The notes beneath the pieces are model-generated. The model worked only from the letters and a program-made list of their open reading frames with translations. It was not told the DNA's origin and made no database searches. The position numbers were made by a program, and so were the translations under genes. A stretch of DNA of 11,347 bases, taken from positions 1 to 11,347 of the forward strand of contig PWUC01000148.1 in assembly GCA_003562655.1 (NCBI GenBank), given 5' to 3'. Source of the DNA: Clostridia bacterium (GTDB lineage Bacteria; Bacillota_E; SLMV01; PUMD01). Positions 1-5,992 of this stretch are shown piece by piece (position 1 is the stretch's first letter; every line of letters begins with the position of its first letter).

Positions 1-241
1 ACAACTGCATCCTCTTGTTGACGATCCCCGTGGTGAGATTGAAGGCCACTTCGGCGTGGCAGTTGCGCAGCAGGCGTAGGTTGGGCTGAGGGGGGAGAAT
101 GATCTCCTGCACTGTGTGTCCGATACCCCTTAGGGCATCTCGAACAGCTTCATGAGTAGTCTCCAACTGGTGCAGACCGGACGGATTTTCCGCAGCGGCT
201 TCCTCACTCTTGAAGTCGTTGCATATCAAAGCCACCTGCAC
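1..241 (-). CDS. D-alanine-D-alanine ligase-like ATP-grasp protein, N-terminal part (cut by left edge)
   Basis: Reading the minus strand from a GTG at 241 gives 80 open codons that continue past the left edge. The protein begins MQVALICNDF, a beta-strand start like the N-terminal domain of D-Ala-D-Ala ligases. It continues with a helix containing HEAVRDALRGIGHTVQEI, which matches the 'alpha helix, then ALxxxGHxV' pattern of that domain. Then comes EVAFNLTTGIVNKR, matching the 'vFNl..G' strand and loop. The GTG is preceded by AGGGGG at 251-256 with a 9-nt gap, and an in-frame TAG lies further upstream, so the start is well placed. Family members join two D-alanines for peptidoglycan, but related ATP-grasp ligases use other substrates. 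The catalytic ATP-grasp domain is outside the window, so the exact substrate cannot be judged. Nothing recognisable lies immediately upstream apart from intron debris. Confidence 0.62.
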   Translation of the reverse strand, partial: MQVALICNDFKSEEAAAENPSGLHQLETTHEAVRDALRGIGHTVQEIILPPQPNLRLLRNCHAEVAFNLTTGIVNKRMQL

Positions 242-341
242 TGGAGCTCGCCCCCTCTTGTCATATACCTCACAACGCTAGCCCTCATCTCCTTTGCCAT
301 AGACCTGCAGATATCCTGCCCAGGTAGGGAATCAGTCCTGT

Positions 342-680
342 AATCCAGCAGTCAGTGGAAAGGCGAAAAAGCATATGCGTCAGACCATTCGAGCATGGCG
401 CGTGCATCTGAAGTCGGAAAAGACCCTTGAGGATCTCTCCCGGATGTTCAACCCGAAAATAAGGGGTTGTTGGATCAACTACTACGGGCGCCTCTATAGG
501 TCGGAACTGCAATTAAGAACTGCGGCATTTGGATCGAGTCTTCGTCCGCTGGGTGTCAGGAAGCACAGTAGACTTGTGCGACCCCCAACGGCGGGCTACA
601 CGTTGGCTCGGGAAGCTTGCCAGACGAAATCGCAGTTGTTTGCGCACTGGAAGATGCGGATCCATCCAGCGGCGGGGTGA
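342..680 (+). pseudogene. Group II intron maturase C-terminal fragment, multiply frameshifted
   Basis: The first part reads PAVSGKAKKHMRQTIRAW, then KTLEDLSRMFNPKIRG and WINYYGRLYRS. This is the hallmark of the maturase-specific domain (GIIM) at the C-terminus of group II intron reverse transcriptases. After codon ~513 the family pattern jumps between two frames: LRHLDRVFVRWV at 517-555, VRKHSRLVRP from 555, QRRATRWLGKLARR at 586-627, then QLFAHWKM and a stop at 678-680. Each piece matches a successive part of the usual 'LRHLNRALVRWAMRKYKRLRRH..RATxWL..IARR..LFAHW' ending, so at least four indels have accumulated, and the residues between RS and LRHL are shortened. The RT catalytic domain is absent. 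No functional protein is expected. Confidence 0.85.
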
Positions 681-791
681 GCAGTTCTCAGCAAATGCCA
701 CCGGTGAAGTGCTGAGTCACCCCAGTTCTGTGCACCGGTCAACCGCAAGGGTAGAGCAGAATGCGCTGTCTGGAAGACGACTGGATGATGG

Positions 792-862
792 GATCCGGAT
801 GAGCTGAGAGGTCACGTCCGGTTCTGCGAGGGCTTGGGGGTGAAGTGACTCAGACACCTACT
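792..862 (+). ncRNA. Group II intron domain V/VI remnant
   Basis: GATCCGGA (792-799) pairs with TCCGGTTC (817-824) around a short TGA/TCA upper stem with a GAGA cap, and the two-base CG bulge (815-816) is kept. This is the 33-34 nt domain V hairpin that follows maturase genes. The family's lower stem begins GAGCC. Here it begins GATCC, so the catalytic AGC triad reads ATC (793-795) and a T-T mismatch replaces the G-U pair. The upper stem is one base short on its 3' side. Downstream, GGGTG and CACC (about 837-858) can form a weak domain VI-like hairpin, followed by CTACTCT. The RNA is recognisable but probably inactive. Confidence 0.7.
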
Positions 863-1079
863 CTCCTCGATGCCGTCCACCATCCACACCGGACACCTCT
901 GCTCGTCCAGAGGACGCGACATCAACTGGGACAGGGATTTCTCCGTACCCTGGACAACCGGCAACTCATATGACAGACTCGCCCCTGTTGGATGCGGCGA
1001 CCCTCAAATGGTAAGATGACATCAGTGGTGGCGCTTCCTTTGTATCACTCTCTTGCCCAGTAATAGCAGGGGGAGTATG

Positions 1080-1385
1080 TCCGGCGAATCTCACGACTGC
1101 CTGCTTGCGGGTGAGAGTCTCGTCCAGATAGGTACAAGAAAAGAGGGAGCAAGTGAGTGGTCCGCAGCACAAAGCGAAGTCTGCCGCGTCGTGAATGTGC
1201 CGGTCTGGCCACGGGGGAAGGAGAAGCTGGCCCCGTCTCTCGAGTGAAGGCCATGGAAGGGACGAAGGGCCTGGAATGCAGCCTCGAAGAATCTTCCGGC
1301 GTAGGGGGCGCGGAACGCTCAGAAGGCAGTGATGGGAACTGGAGAGGCCCTCGTCGGTACTACCCTTAGAACGAAGGCTCACCTC
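1080..1385 (+). mobile_element. Possible 5' (domain I-type) fragment of a second group II intron
   Basis: From a GTGAGAG motif near 1110 the sequence runs through TCGTCCAGATAGG and AGTGGTCCGCAGC, ACAAAGCGAAGTCTGC, GTGAATGTGCCGGT and a purine-rich tract. The series of short GA-rich loops, and a leader frame containing EGTKGLECSLEESSG (about 1250-1300), resemble 5' regions of bacterial group II introns as I remember them. This is pattern memory rather than alignment. The fragment lies downstream of the 3' remnant, which is the wrong order for one intron, so it would be a second truncated copy or a rearranged one. No RT core follows it. It may instead be unrelated intergenic DNA. Confidence 0.35.
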
Positions 1386-1431
1386 ATGGCACTGGTGCAG
1401 GTGTTACAGCCGAACACAGTGAAGCAGTGAT

Positions 1432-1449
1432 CTGTCTGTAGACAGGAGG
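1432..1449 (+). promoter_or_regulatory. Ribosome binding site inside a short inverted repeat, upstream of the stress-protein gene
   Basis: CTGTCT (1432-1437) and AGACAG (1440-1445) form a perfect 6-bp inverted repeat with a 2-base centre. Its right arm overlaps AGGAGG (1444-1449). The AGGAGG is only one base from ATG 1451 but seven bases from TTG 1457, which favours TTG as the true start. The repeat could be a regulator site, or a weak hairpin limiting ribosome access. The loop is too small for a stable full stem, and chance is possible. Confidence 0.4.
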
Positions 1450-1456
1450 TATGACG

Positions 1457-1909
1457 TTGCAGCATCTCAGATGTCTGATGGTATGTGTTGATGGCTCGGA
1501 GTCTTCCTGGGGAGCCGTTGATTTCACCAGGGCTCTCTGCCGGAGTTTCGGTGCGGAGCGGCTAATCGCAGTTCACGTCATTCCGACGGCGGCTGTTCTT
1601 GGTGGTTTCATGGTCGATGAGGATGTTGACATGGTGCAGGCTCGGTTTCTGGAGGCTCTTGAGGAACAGGGGAAGGAGATCGTATCCCAGCTCGAGGAAA
1701 AGCTGACGGAGATCCGGGCGGAGGTAGAGGTGGTGGTCCGCAATGGCAATCCCCCGTCAGAAATTGTCAGTCTGGCCAGGGACCGGGACGCAGATCTGAT
1801 CATCATGGGCAACCGCGGTCTGACTGGAATCGCCTCTGTGTTGTTGGGCAGTGTGGGAGAGAAGGTGGTGAGGAATGCGCCCTGCTCAGTGATGATCCAC
1901 AGAGCCTGA
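1457..1909 (+). CDS. Universal stress protein, ATP-binding UspA type
   Basis: The protein (150 aa from TTG) is a single Usp domain of normal length. It opens with LMVCVDGSESS, the strand and Asp-containing loop that holds the nucleotide base. Later it has ADLIIMGNRGLTGI followed by VLLGSVGEKV, giving the G-2x-G-9x-G-S motif (G118, G121, G131, S132) that binds ATP phosphates. It ends with the strand CSVMIHRA. Such cytoplasmic proteins dimerise and are induced by starvation, redox or other stress; the partner is unknown. TTG 1457 is preferred over ATG 1451 because AGGAGG at 1444-1449 is seven bases from TTG but only one base from ATG. The zinc-ribbon gene starts 13 bp after its stop, so the two are probably co-transcribed. 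Confidence 0.93.
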   Translation: MQHLRCLMVCVDGSESSWGAVDFTRALCRSFGAERLIAVHVIPTAAVLGGFMVDEDVDMVQARFLEALEEQGKEIVSQLEEKLTEIRAEVEVVVRNGNPPSEIVSLARDRDADLIIMGNRGLTGIASVLLGSVGEKVVRNAPCSVMIHRA

Positions 1910-1922
1910 GCGGCGCGTGGTG

Positions 1923-2162
1923 ATGGTGTACCTGCTGTTGGCCCTCATCCTGGCTCTTGGCCTCTACCTGTACGCCTCCTCGGTCATCGGCGCCAGAGGC
2001 CGCAAGAAAGAGTCGGAGGACATCCGGCGCACCTCTTCCCAGCTGGACTCTCTTGCGCCCGGGAAGAACTGTCCCTGCTGCGCCTCTCCGTGGTGGCCGG
2101 ATGCCCTGCGTTGCTGGAATTGCGGCTACGATACTCGGGCAGAGGATTCAGAACCGTCCTGA
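1923..2162 (+). CDS. Small membrane-anchored zinc-ribbon protein
   Basis: This 79-aa protein has one N-terminal hydrophobic segment (about residues 3-22, YLLLALILALGLYLYASSV). A charged linker (GRKKESEDIRR) follows, then a C-terminal double knuckle with Cys50, Cys52, Cys53, Cys64 and Cys67 (CPCC ... CWNCG). The CxxC-10x-CxxC spacing is that of a zinc ribbon. The charged linker after the segment suggests the ribbon is cytoplasmic. It follows the stress-protein gene by 13 bp with no strong ribosome binding site, so translational coupling is likely. In-frame GTG codons at 1917, 1920 and 1926 are alternative starts. Its last 37 bp overlap the convergent gene on the minus strand. No function is known to me; it may be a membrane-tethered adaptor or redox/metal sensor. 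Confidence 0.72.
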   Translation: MVYLLLALILALGLYLYASSVIGARGRKKESEDIRRTSSQLDSLAPGKNCPCCASPWWPDALRCWNCGYDTRAEDSEPS

Positions 2163-2797
2163 GAAGCATCCTCATCCTCGTCGGGTTTCGTCTGCTCTTC
2201 CTCCTCTGCCGGCTCCTCGGTTTCGGATAGTTCAGTCATGGTGACACTGAGGTGGTAGTGCATGTCATCAGAATCTACCATGACCAGGGAGGCCAGGGCC
2301 TTGAGGCGCTGGGCCACCTCTTTTGCCATGTAGGTTCCAGAAACTCTGAGGACCAGGCCCCGGTCCATCAGCTCCTGGCCGGGTGCGGCCTGGGGAAGGT
2401 TGATAAGTGAAGATGTCGCCCTGCTTCCTGCGTCTAGAGGTTCCAGCTGGACGTTACCTCCTCGATCTTTCTTGATCCCCAGCTTGTAGCGCAGATTTCG
2501 CACCTGCCACTGACTCATGTCCAGCATGTCGCCAATCTCTACGTCCGACTTGCCTTCACGAACTAGTTCCAATAAAACGGATTGCTGTTCCGAGGATTCC
2601 ATGGTGGTGAAGGACTCTGTTGACAGCATTTTCTCTTTCACTCCTTCCAGGGTGTTTCGTACTGAGGAGGGGAGACGGTCTGTCGTCAGTTGATGCAGCT
2701 GATAGGTTATGACCGGACCCGATAGGCGCTTCCTCCTTTGAGTTCCGGTCAACTCCGATGGCATGATGATCTTCCTGGGACGTACTTTGCCGACCAT
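2126..2797 (-). CDS. Unrecognised helix-turn-helix protein with acidic C-terminal tail
   Basis: The protein (223 aa from ATG 2797) has three parts. Residues 1-60 are basic (MVGKVRPRKI, then RRKRLSG). Residues about 70-112 form a helix-turn-helix like LuxR/GerE or sigma region 4 types (SDVEIGDMLDMSQWQVRNLR, then KLGIKK). Residues 140-190 look like a compact alpha/beta domain (LVLRVSGTYMAKEV, HYHLSVTMTEL), followed by a Glu/Asp-rich tail (about 190-215). The start at 2797 is chosen over ATG 2818 because AGGGGG (2803-2808) lies five bases upstream of it, while 2818 has no site. The HTH suggests DNA binding, and the acidic tail may contact a basic partner or mimic DNA. The gene is divergent from the helicase, and a repeat in the shared upstream region is a candidate target. 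I do not recognise the family. Confidence 0.7.
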   Translation of the reverse strand: MVGKVRPRKIIMPSELTGTQRRKRLSGPVITYQLHQLTTDRLPSSVRNTLEGVKEKMLSTESFTTMESSEQQSVLLELVREGKSDVEIGDMLDMSQWQVRNLRYKLGIKKDRGGNVQLEPLDAGSRATSSLINLPQAAPGQELMDRGLVLRVSGTYMAKEVAQRLKALASLVMVDSDDMHYHLSVTMTELSETEEPAEEEEQTKPDEDEDASQDGSESSARVS

Positions 2798-2856
2798 TGT
2801 CTCCCCCTCGTCTGGCATTAAGCCATTCTGTTGAGCCTGACTTCCAATACTTATTG

Positions 2857-2884
2857 TGTCAAGTTATCCTATGAGTTATGACAA
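2857..2884. promoter_or_regulatory. Candidate operator: direct and inverted repeats in the divergent intergenic region
   Basis: AGTTAT occurs twice (2862-2867 and 2874-2879), 12 bp apart start to start, and is flanked by the inverted pair TGTCA (2857-2861) and TGACA (2879-2883). On the minus strand the same stretch shows TTGTCA and TTGACA, both resembling -35 elements, about 60 and 80 bp upstream of the HTH gene. No good -10 was found at the right distance. The layout and its AT-rich composition fit a binding site for the HTH protein itself, which is inference only. Confidence 0.35.
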
Positions 2885-3011
2885 AAATGTACTAATTCGT
2901 CGCAGGTATTCCAGTTTTGCCAGTGAGGGATGCCTGCTGTATTCTACGGAACTCGACGTCTCATCATGTCCACACGCCGCAGTCGGCACCCAATTTTGGG
3001 CGGTTTCCCAG

Positions 3012-3042
3012 TTGGCCAGAGGTGCCGGATTGCGTATACAAT
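3012..3042 (+). promoter_or_regulatory. Candidate sigma-A-type promoter of the helicase gene
   Basis: TTGGCC (3012-3017) and TATACA (3035-3040) are separated by 17 bp; an overlapping TACAAT at 3037-3042 is an alternative -10. This would start transcription near 3047 and give a leader of about 60 nt before ATG 3109. The hexamers match the consensus at four and five positions respectively. The site is supported by pattern and position only. Confidence 0.4.
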
Positions 3043-3108
3043 GACAGCAAACTCGCTTCTTTGATTGTCGGTGAAGGATTTCAGAGCATCCTGTGAGCGG
3101 GGTTGAGC

Positions 3109-5313
3109 ATGGTACTCAATGAACAGCAGCAGCGGGTCGTCAGCCATGTGGAGGGTCCTCTCCTGGTGGTATCGGGTCCGGGGTCGGGCAAGACCACTGT
3201 CATCGTCCGCCGCGCTGCCCGGTTGCTGCGCCGGAGGCTTGTTTCGCCGGAGAACCTCATCGTCGTGACCTTCTCCCGCAGGGCGGCCGACGAGATGCGC
3301 CGCCGGATCCAGAAGCTCCTCGAGGGTACGGGAATCTCCGTGACCCGGGAGCAGTTCACCACCATCCATTCCTTCGCGTACCAGATCCTTGATCGGCATG
3401 ACCGGCGTCCGAAGGTTCTGAGCGGGCGTGACTCAGACCGTCTGCTCCGGGGCATCCTGGCGAGCAAGGGGCTTTATGACAGGCGCGACCCGCAGACGCT
3501 GAATGATCTCAAGGGGGAGATTTCCTATGTGCGGTCCAACCGGATTGACCTGGGCGACCGGGCAACTACCTATGCGCCCCAGCTCCTCGACCGCGACCGG
3601 CTCTGGGATATCATGCTGTGCTACCGTCAGCAGAAGCAGAGACTGGGGGTCAGTGACTTCGGCGACCTGCTGGAGGACGCTTTTGGGCTGATTCGAGACG
3701 ACCGGGCCATACGGGGATCGATACAGGATCGCTACCTCCAGGTGATGCTCGATGAAGCCCAGGACACCTCACCCCTTCAGTTCGAGCTGATCAGGCTCGT
3801 GGCCGCACCCCATGATAACCTGGTGGTGGTGGGTGATGACGATCAGTCCATATATTCCTTCCGGGGGGCACGCCCGCGGATGATGCTGCAGTTCCCGGAG
3901 TTGTATCAGAATGCGCAGGTGGTGAAGATGACTGCGAATTACCGCTCGGCAGCCAATCTGGTCCAGCTCAGCCAGAAGATCATCGAGCACAATGCTCACC
4001 GGTTTGCCAAGGATCTAACTGCAGTTTCAGGCAGAACGAGCAACATAAATGTCATTCAACCCCGCGACGGCGGGGAGCAGGTCAGCCGGATCATCCGGGC
4101 AGCTGAAGACTGCGGGGCTTTTGCCCACCCCCGGCGGATGGCCGTCATCTACCGCAGCAATGTCCAGGCTGTTGCACTCATTGACCGCCTCGTTGAAGGG
4201 GGCTATCCCTTCCACCTGTTGTCCTCGGCTGGAAGGGATGTTTTTCGGCGGCCGATGCTGCAGGACATGGTGGCCTTTCTCCGCCTGGCTGACAATCCGC
4301 GGGAACCCCGCGTTGCCGACGTGGTCCAGCTGATGAACAAGCCCGCCCGCTACATCCCTCACCGGTTGCTCCTCGAGGTGAGGGACCGACTGCCCGATGT
4401 GAGCCCGGAGGTCTGGGGGCTGCTTGCCGAGCACCCGGACCTTTCGCGGGGACAGCAGGCAGCCGTCCTCGATTTCTACCGGGCCCTGGTCCGTTACAAC
4501 AGGCGAAACGCGGGCGCTCCGGACCTCGCCCGGCTCAAGGACTTCCTGCGCCACAGGTCCCTCAACTATGCCAGATACCTTGCGGATCAGGCCGGCAACC
4601 ATGAAACCCGCCGGATATACTACCAGCAATTCGATACCTTTCAGCTCCTTGCCCACGGCGACGATTTCGTTGAACGCGTACAGCGAATCCGCGAGGCCCT
4701 GAAGGGGGTGGCCCGCCTGAAGGGCCGCGAGTCCGGTCTCGTGTTGAGCACGTGCCATTCCGCCAAGGGCCTGGAATGGCCCCACGTGTGGATCCTGGAC
4801 GTCCTGGAGGGGATCCAGCCCCCATCAACAATACCGGCTGAAGGCAGGGGGGATGAGGAGGAGGAACGGCGTCTCTTTTACGTGGCTGTCACGCGAACCG
4901 TTGAGGAGCTGACCATCAGTGTTCCCAAAAAATACGGTAGCAGCTGGCCTGATGTCTCCAGGTTCATCATCGAGAGCGGCCTGCTGCCGTCGGGCGATCC
5001 CCGCGTGAGAGCCCTCCGATCACGGAGGGCGCAGACCAGGGGCCGGCAGAAGCGGTCTGCCCCCGGTCGGCGGCTCAGCAGGTCCGGTGAGGGAGGGGGC
5101 AGGCAGCAGACTCCGGCGGTCAGACATCCTGTCACTGACGGGTCCGTTCTGGTTGCCGGGCTGCAGCTGATTCACGTCCGGTACGGCAGCATCACCATCC
5201 GGAAAGTGGATGATGAGGAAGGTGTTGTGAGCGTTGAGACAGAAGGCGGAACCGTGAGGGACCTGGACATCGCCACGTGTCTGAAGAACAGGCTGATCGG
5301 GCGCATCACATGA
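3109..5313 (+). CDS. UvrD/PcrA-like superfamily 1 DNA helicase
   Basis: The protein (734 aa from ATG 3109) shows the full SF1A motif set. There is a Q-motif region (LNEQQQRVV), Walker A SGPGSGKTT (22-30), motif Ia TFSRRAADEM (54-63) and motif II LDEAQD (214-219). Motif III is VGDDDQSIYSFRGA (241-254), followed by the motif IV region TANYRSAANL (275-284), motif V STCHSAKGLEW (547-557) and motif VI RRLFYVAVTR (587-596). The middle 2B region is present, so it is a normal PcrA-sized 3'-5' DNA translocase for repair or replication-fork work. A basic, Arg-rich linker (about 632-670) leads to a C-terminal beta-rich piece (680-734) like the Tudor/KOW module that lets PcrA/UvrD bind RNA polymerase. 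GAGCGGGG at 3095-3102 sits six bases before ATG 3109, which favours it over TTG 3103. Whether it is the main PcrA or a paralogue cannot be told here. Confidence 0.95.
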   Translation: MVLNEQQQRVVSHVEGPLLVVSGPGSGKTTVIVRRAARLLRRRLVSPENLIVVTFSRRAADEMRRRIQKLLEGTGISVTREQFTTIHSFAYQILDRHDRRPKVLSGRDSDRLLRGILASKGLYDRRDPQTLNDLKGEISYVRSNRIDLGDRATTYAPQLLDRDRLWDIMLCYRQQKQRLGVSDFGDLLEDAFGLIRDDRAIRGSIQDRYLQVMLDEAQDTSPLQFELIRLVAAPHDNLVVVGDDDQSIYSFRGARPRMMLQFPELYQNAQVVKMTANYRSAANLVQLSQKIIEHNAHRFAKDLTAVSGRTSNINVIQPRDGGEQVSRIIRAAEDCGAFAHPRRMAVIYRSNVQAVALIDRLVEGGYPFHLLSSAGRDVFRRPMLQDMVAFLRLADNPREPRVADVVQLMNKPARYIPHRLLLEVRDRLPDVSPEVWGLLAEHPDLSRGQQAAVLDFYRALVRYNRRNAGAPDLARLKDFLRHRSLNYARYLADQAGNHETRRIYYQQFDTFQLLAHGDDFVERVQRIREALKGVARLKGRESGLVLSTCHSAKGLEWPHVWILDVLEGIQPPSTIPAEGRGDEEEERRLFYVAVTRTVEELTISVPKKYGSSWPDVSRFIIESGLLPSGDPRVRALRSRRAQTRGRQKRSAPGRRLSRSGEGGGRQQTPAVRHPVTDGSVLVAGLQLIHVRYGSITIRKVDDEEGVVSVETEGGTVRDLDIATCLKNRLIGRIT

Positions 5314-5430
5314 GGTGCGGCCGCGGGCTATCTCATCCCAGGGCGCTGGGCTGCAGCCCGGTCAGGCCGGGGGGATGGAGATTCTCTGGGGGAACTGCGA
5401 GGGAGCAGGTTCGTCAGACCCCGGATCCCG

Positions 5431-5438
5431 GGAGGAGG
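5431..5438 (+). promoter_or_regulatory. Strong ribosome binding site deciding the DUF1294 start
   Basis: GGAGGAGG lies eight bases before ATG 5447. The same frame stays open back to a GTG at 5315, but that extension has no ribosome binding site and reads as low-complexity Gly/Ser/Pro, so translation most likely begins at 5447. Confidence 0.8.
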
Positions 5439-5446
5439 AACGCAGT

Positions 5447-5737
5447 ATGAGCAATTTTGGCGAGATCCTTGTCGCATACCTGATGCTTGTCAATGGGATC
5501 GGCCTGCTGCTGATGGGGCTGGACAAGAGGCGGGCAGCGTCGCGGTCCCTCCGGATCAGTGAACGGAACCTGCTCCTGGTAGCTCTGGCCGGTGGTGCGG
5601 CTGGCAGTTACCTGGGCATGACGTGCTTTCGTCACAAGACGCGGCGTGCTCTTTTCAGGTTGGCCCTTCCGCTGCTGACCCTCGTCCATCTCGGGCTTTG
5701 CCTCGCCCTTTTCATCGGTACGTCCCGATGCCGCTGA
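5447..5737 (+). CDS. Small DUF1294 membrane protein
   Basis: The 96-aa protein has hydrophobic segments at about residues 5-24, 45-61 and 71-92. Between them is the DUF1294 signature: a G-x-D-K turn (LMGLDKRRA), then RISERNLLLVALAGG with GSYLGM, and then FRHKTRRALF. The Asp-Lys pair, the RIxE element and the RHKT element are the conserved features of this family of small inner-membrane proteins. Length is normal for the single-domain form. Its function is unknown; some family members are fused to a cold-shock-like domain, which is absent here. It follows the helicase by 133 bp on the same strand, in an interval containing a 12-bp palindrome (5348-5359), and is followed by 255 bp without a gene. 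Confidence 0.88.
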   Translation: MSNFGEILVAYLMLVNGIGLLLMGLDKRRAASRSLRISERNLLLVALAGGAAGSYLGMTCFRHKTRRALFRLALPLLTLVHLGLCLALFIGTSRCR

Positions 5738-5992
5738 GTCTCGAGTTGGCGGTCCTCTCCGGTTCTACGTCCGATGAGAAGGGGCATGGACTGCCCGTAA
5801 GAGTCTCACCCGGGCCCTTTCACTCCCTCGTCGATCTCTGTGAGGCGGCCTCAATCTGTATGTCGCTTCCGCAGGTGGGATTCTGATGAATTTGAGGCGA
5901 ATTTGCCCGCGCCGGCGGTGAACGGGCGGTCTGGGTACAGTTTTGCCGAAGCGGGAATACTGAGAGCCGAAGATGCTTCCGGGGGTGTTTGT

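Larger units (their letters stand above)
342..865 (+). mobile_element. Degraded 3' remnant of a group II intron
   Basis: This stretch holds, in the expected order, the end of a group II intron maturase (342-680), a short domain IV tail, and a domain V/VI-like RNA (about 792-862). Everything 5' of the maturase C-terminus (domains I-III and the reverse transcriptase) is missing. The reading frame is broken several times and domain V has a mutated catalytic triad, so the element should be immobile and unable to splice. The left limit is where maturase similarity stops (around the codons for NPAVS). The right limit is set by analogy with intron ends of the CCTACTC type and is approximate. It lies about 100 bp upstream of the start of the D-Ala ligase-like gene, in the opposite orientation. 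Confidence 0.75.
866..1456. other. Gene-free stretch between intron remnant and stress-protein gene
   Basis: About 590 bp hold no open frame that looks like a protein. Short frames on both strands have low-complexity, Arg/Ser/Gly-rich translations typical of non-coding GC-rich DNA. From 866 to about 1080 nothing is recognised. The section 1080-1385 resembles a group II intron 5' region and is listed separately. The last 60 bp carry the leader of the stress-protein gene, including a short inverted repeat and its ribosome binding site. No clear promoter hexamers were identified. Confidence 0.6.

Noticed and set aside
966..1382. 138-codon minus-strand open frame in the gene-free stretch
   Set aside because: Its translation is Ser/Pro/Arg-rich with no recognisable domain, it has no convincing ribosome binding site, and it lies antisense to the possible intron 5' fragment. 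It is most likely a chance frame.
4027..4785. 252-codon minus-strand open frame
   Set aside because: It lies entirely within the helicase gene on the opposite strand. The helicase motifs on the plus strand are unmistakable, so this is a shadow frame.
5901..5924. GCCCG...CGGGC hairpin as a terminator after the DUF1294 gene
   Set aside because: It has only a 5-bp stem with a long loop and no T-run, and it is about 165 bp from the stop codon.
5840..5992. N-terminal extension of SteA by 51 codons
   Set aside because: The extension does not resemble SteA family N-termini, and GGGGGTG is correctly placed for ATG 5993.
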